Assembly: GCF_000236035.1 (NCBI RefSeq)
Contig: NZ_JH393260.1
Location: 94,626 to 140,182 of the forward strand
Length of the DNA: 45,557 nt
Reading direction: 5' to 3'
Source: Vreelandella boliviensis LC1
Lineage (GTDB): Bacteria; Pseudomonadota; Gammaproteobacteria; Pseudomonadales; Halomonadaceae
Below the pieces are notes generated by a model that had not been told where the DNA came from, made no database searches, and saw only the letters and a list, made by a program, of their open reading frames with translations. The position numbers and the translations under genes are program-made. Below are positions 45,073 to 45,557 of this stretch, one piece after another (position 1 is the stretch's first letter; each line of letters begins with the position of its first letter).

Positions 45073-45557
45073 ATGGCAGCTGGCACTGGCTTACAATTTA
45101 CCCTAACGCTCCCCGATGTTGATGATATAGCGGTGATCGATTTCACTCACCGCGAAGCGCTCTCCGAGCCCTTTGAGCTGGTGCTGAACCTAGCGAGCCG
45201 CGACGGCAGTTTTGATGCCGCTGAACTGCTGGATCGCGAAGCCACCCTGACCATCTGGCAAGACGGCGAACCGCTGCGCCGGGTGCACGGTATCATCAGC
45301 GAGTTTGGTCGGGGAGACCGCGGCCACCGGCGCACCTTCTACTCCCTGGTACTGCGCCCGGCGCTCTGGCGGCTTTCGCTGCGCCATAACTCGCGGATTT
45401 TTCAAAAGGCAGACCCGCTCGCCATCATTAATACCCTGTGCGATGAGCGGGGGATTACCGATGTGGAGTTTGCTGTTACCCGCGAGTTTGCCGAGCGCGA
45501 GTACTGCGTTCAATACCGTGAGACCGACCTTGCCTTTATCGAACGTCTGGCCGCCGA
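45073..45557 (+). CDS. vgrG: Type VI secretion spike protein VgrG, cut by window edge
   Basis: The first 161 residues of a VgrG/TssI protein, a trimeric spike at the tip of the T6SS tube. The gp27-like N-terminal domain is recognisable: GLQFTLTLPDVDDIAVIDFT, EALSEPFELVLNLAS, ATLTIWQDGEPLRRVHGIIS, and the late QYRETDLAFIERLAA. The ATG at 45073 follows AAGGGG at eight bases. The gp5-like needle and any effector domain lie outside. No other T6SS gene is in the window, so this may be an orphan vgrG or the edge of a cluster. Confidence 0.94.
   Translation, partial: MAAGTGLQFTLTLPDVDDIAVIDFTHREALSEPFELVLNLASRDGSFDAAELLDREATLTIWQDGEPLRRVHGIISEFGRGDRGHRRTFYSLVLRPALWRLSLRHNSRIFQKADPLAIINTLCDERGITDVEFAVTREFAEREYCVQYRETDLAFIERLAA

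Overview
The window looks like chromosomal DNA of a halophilic gammaproteobacterium of the Halomonas/Chromohalobacter type. This is inferred from moderate GC content, a five-step hut pathway, a hexuronate/gulonate cluster that uses a TRAP transporter, the E. coli-like order nudF-yqiB-cpdA, and the general protein style. No rRNA or tRNA gene was recognised, and there is no phage or complete insertion sequence. Both edges cut genes: hutH on the left and a vgrG-type T6SS spike gene on the right.

Region 1 (1-8575) is a histidine utilisation regulon in two divergent pairs: hutH(-) | hutD-hutC(+), and hutF(-) | hutU-hutI-hutG(+). Four TGTATATACA-type palindromes lie in the two divergent promoter regions and are the expected sites of the HutC repressor encoded between them. 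Having both HutF and HutG means formiminoglutamate is converted to formylglutamate and then to glutamate plus formate.

Region 2 (8589-12936) is a tightly overlapping minus-strand operon: ABC ATPase, a double FtsX-type permease and an AttH/CrtC-like lipoprotein. It resembles the AttEFGH lipoprotein-export-like systems. Next is an HDOD-GGDEF signalling protein (12989-14548).

Region 3 (14906-27722) is a sugar-acid catabolic island. It holds a GntR/FCD regulator, a ManD-type dehydratase, a zinc alcohol dehydrogenase (probable L-gulonate 5-dehydrogenase), TRAP DctP/Q/M, fructuronate reductase UxuB and mannonate dehydratase UxuA. On the opposite strand are LacI regulator, KDG kinase, a 2-hydroxyacid dehydrogenase and a HAD phosphatase. 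Together they would import a hexonate or hexuronate and carry it through fructuronate and mannonate to KDG and KDPG. A 268-bp MITE-like element with 20-bp perfect terminal inverted repeats separates kdgK from the 2-hydroxyacid dehydrogenase.

Region 4 (27858-38623) is mostly housekeeping. It contains a PilZ protein with a degenerate HD-GYP domain, the RNA methyltransferases CmoM and RsmC, a SIMPL protein, GreB, a periplasmic TPR protein, NudF-YqiB-CpdA, and CysD-CysN with an unusual repeat-bearing CysD N-terminus.

Region 5 (38681-39313) is a 34-bp tandem array of a 'cattgcgag...gcaat' motif closed by one inverted copy. It lies between the convergent cysN and tupA.

Region 6 (39328-42696) is a tungstate ABC transporter (TupA-C-B order on the minus strand) divergent from an HTH/periplasmic-binding-like regulator, with four 14-bp tandem repeats between them. 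Region 7 (42830-45557) has a 32-codon upstream ORF overlapping an APP1-type phosphatase gene, a YugP-type zinc metallopeptidase and the start of a VgrG gene.
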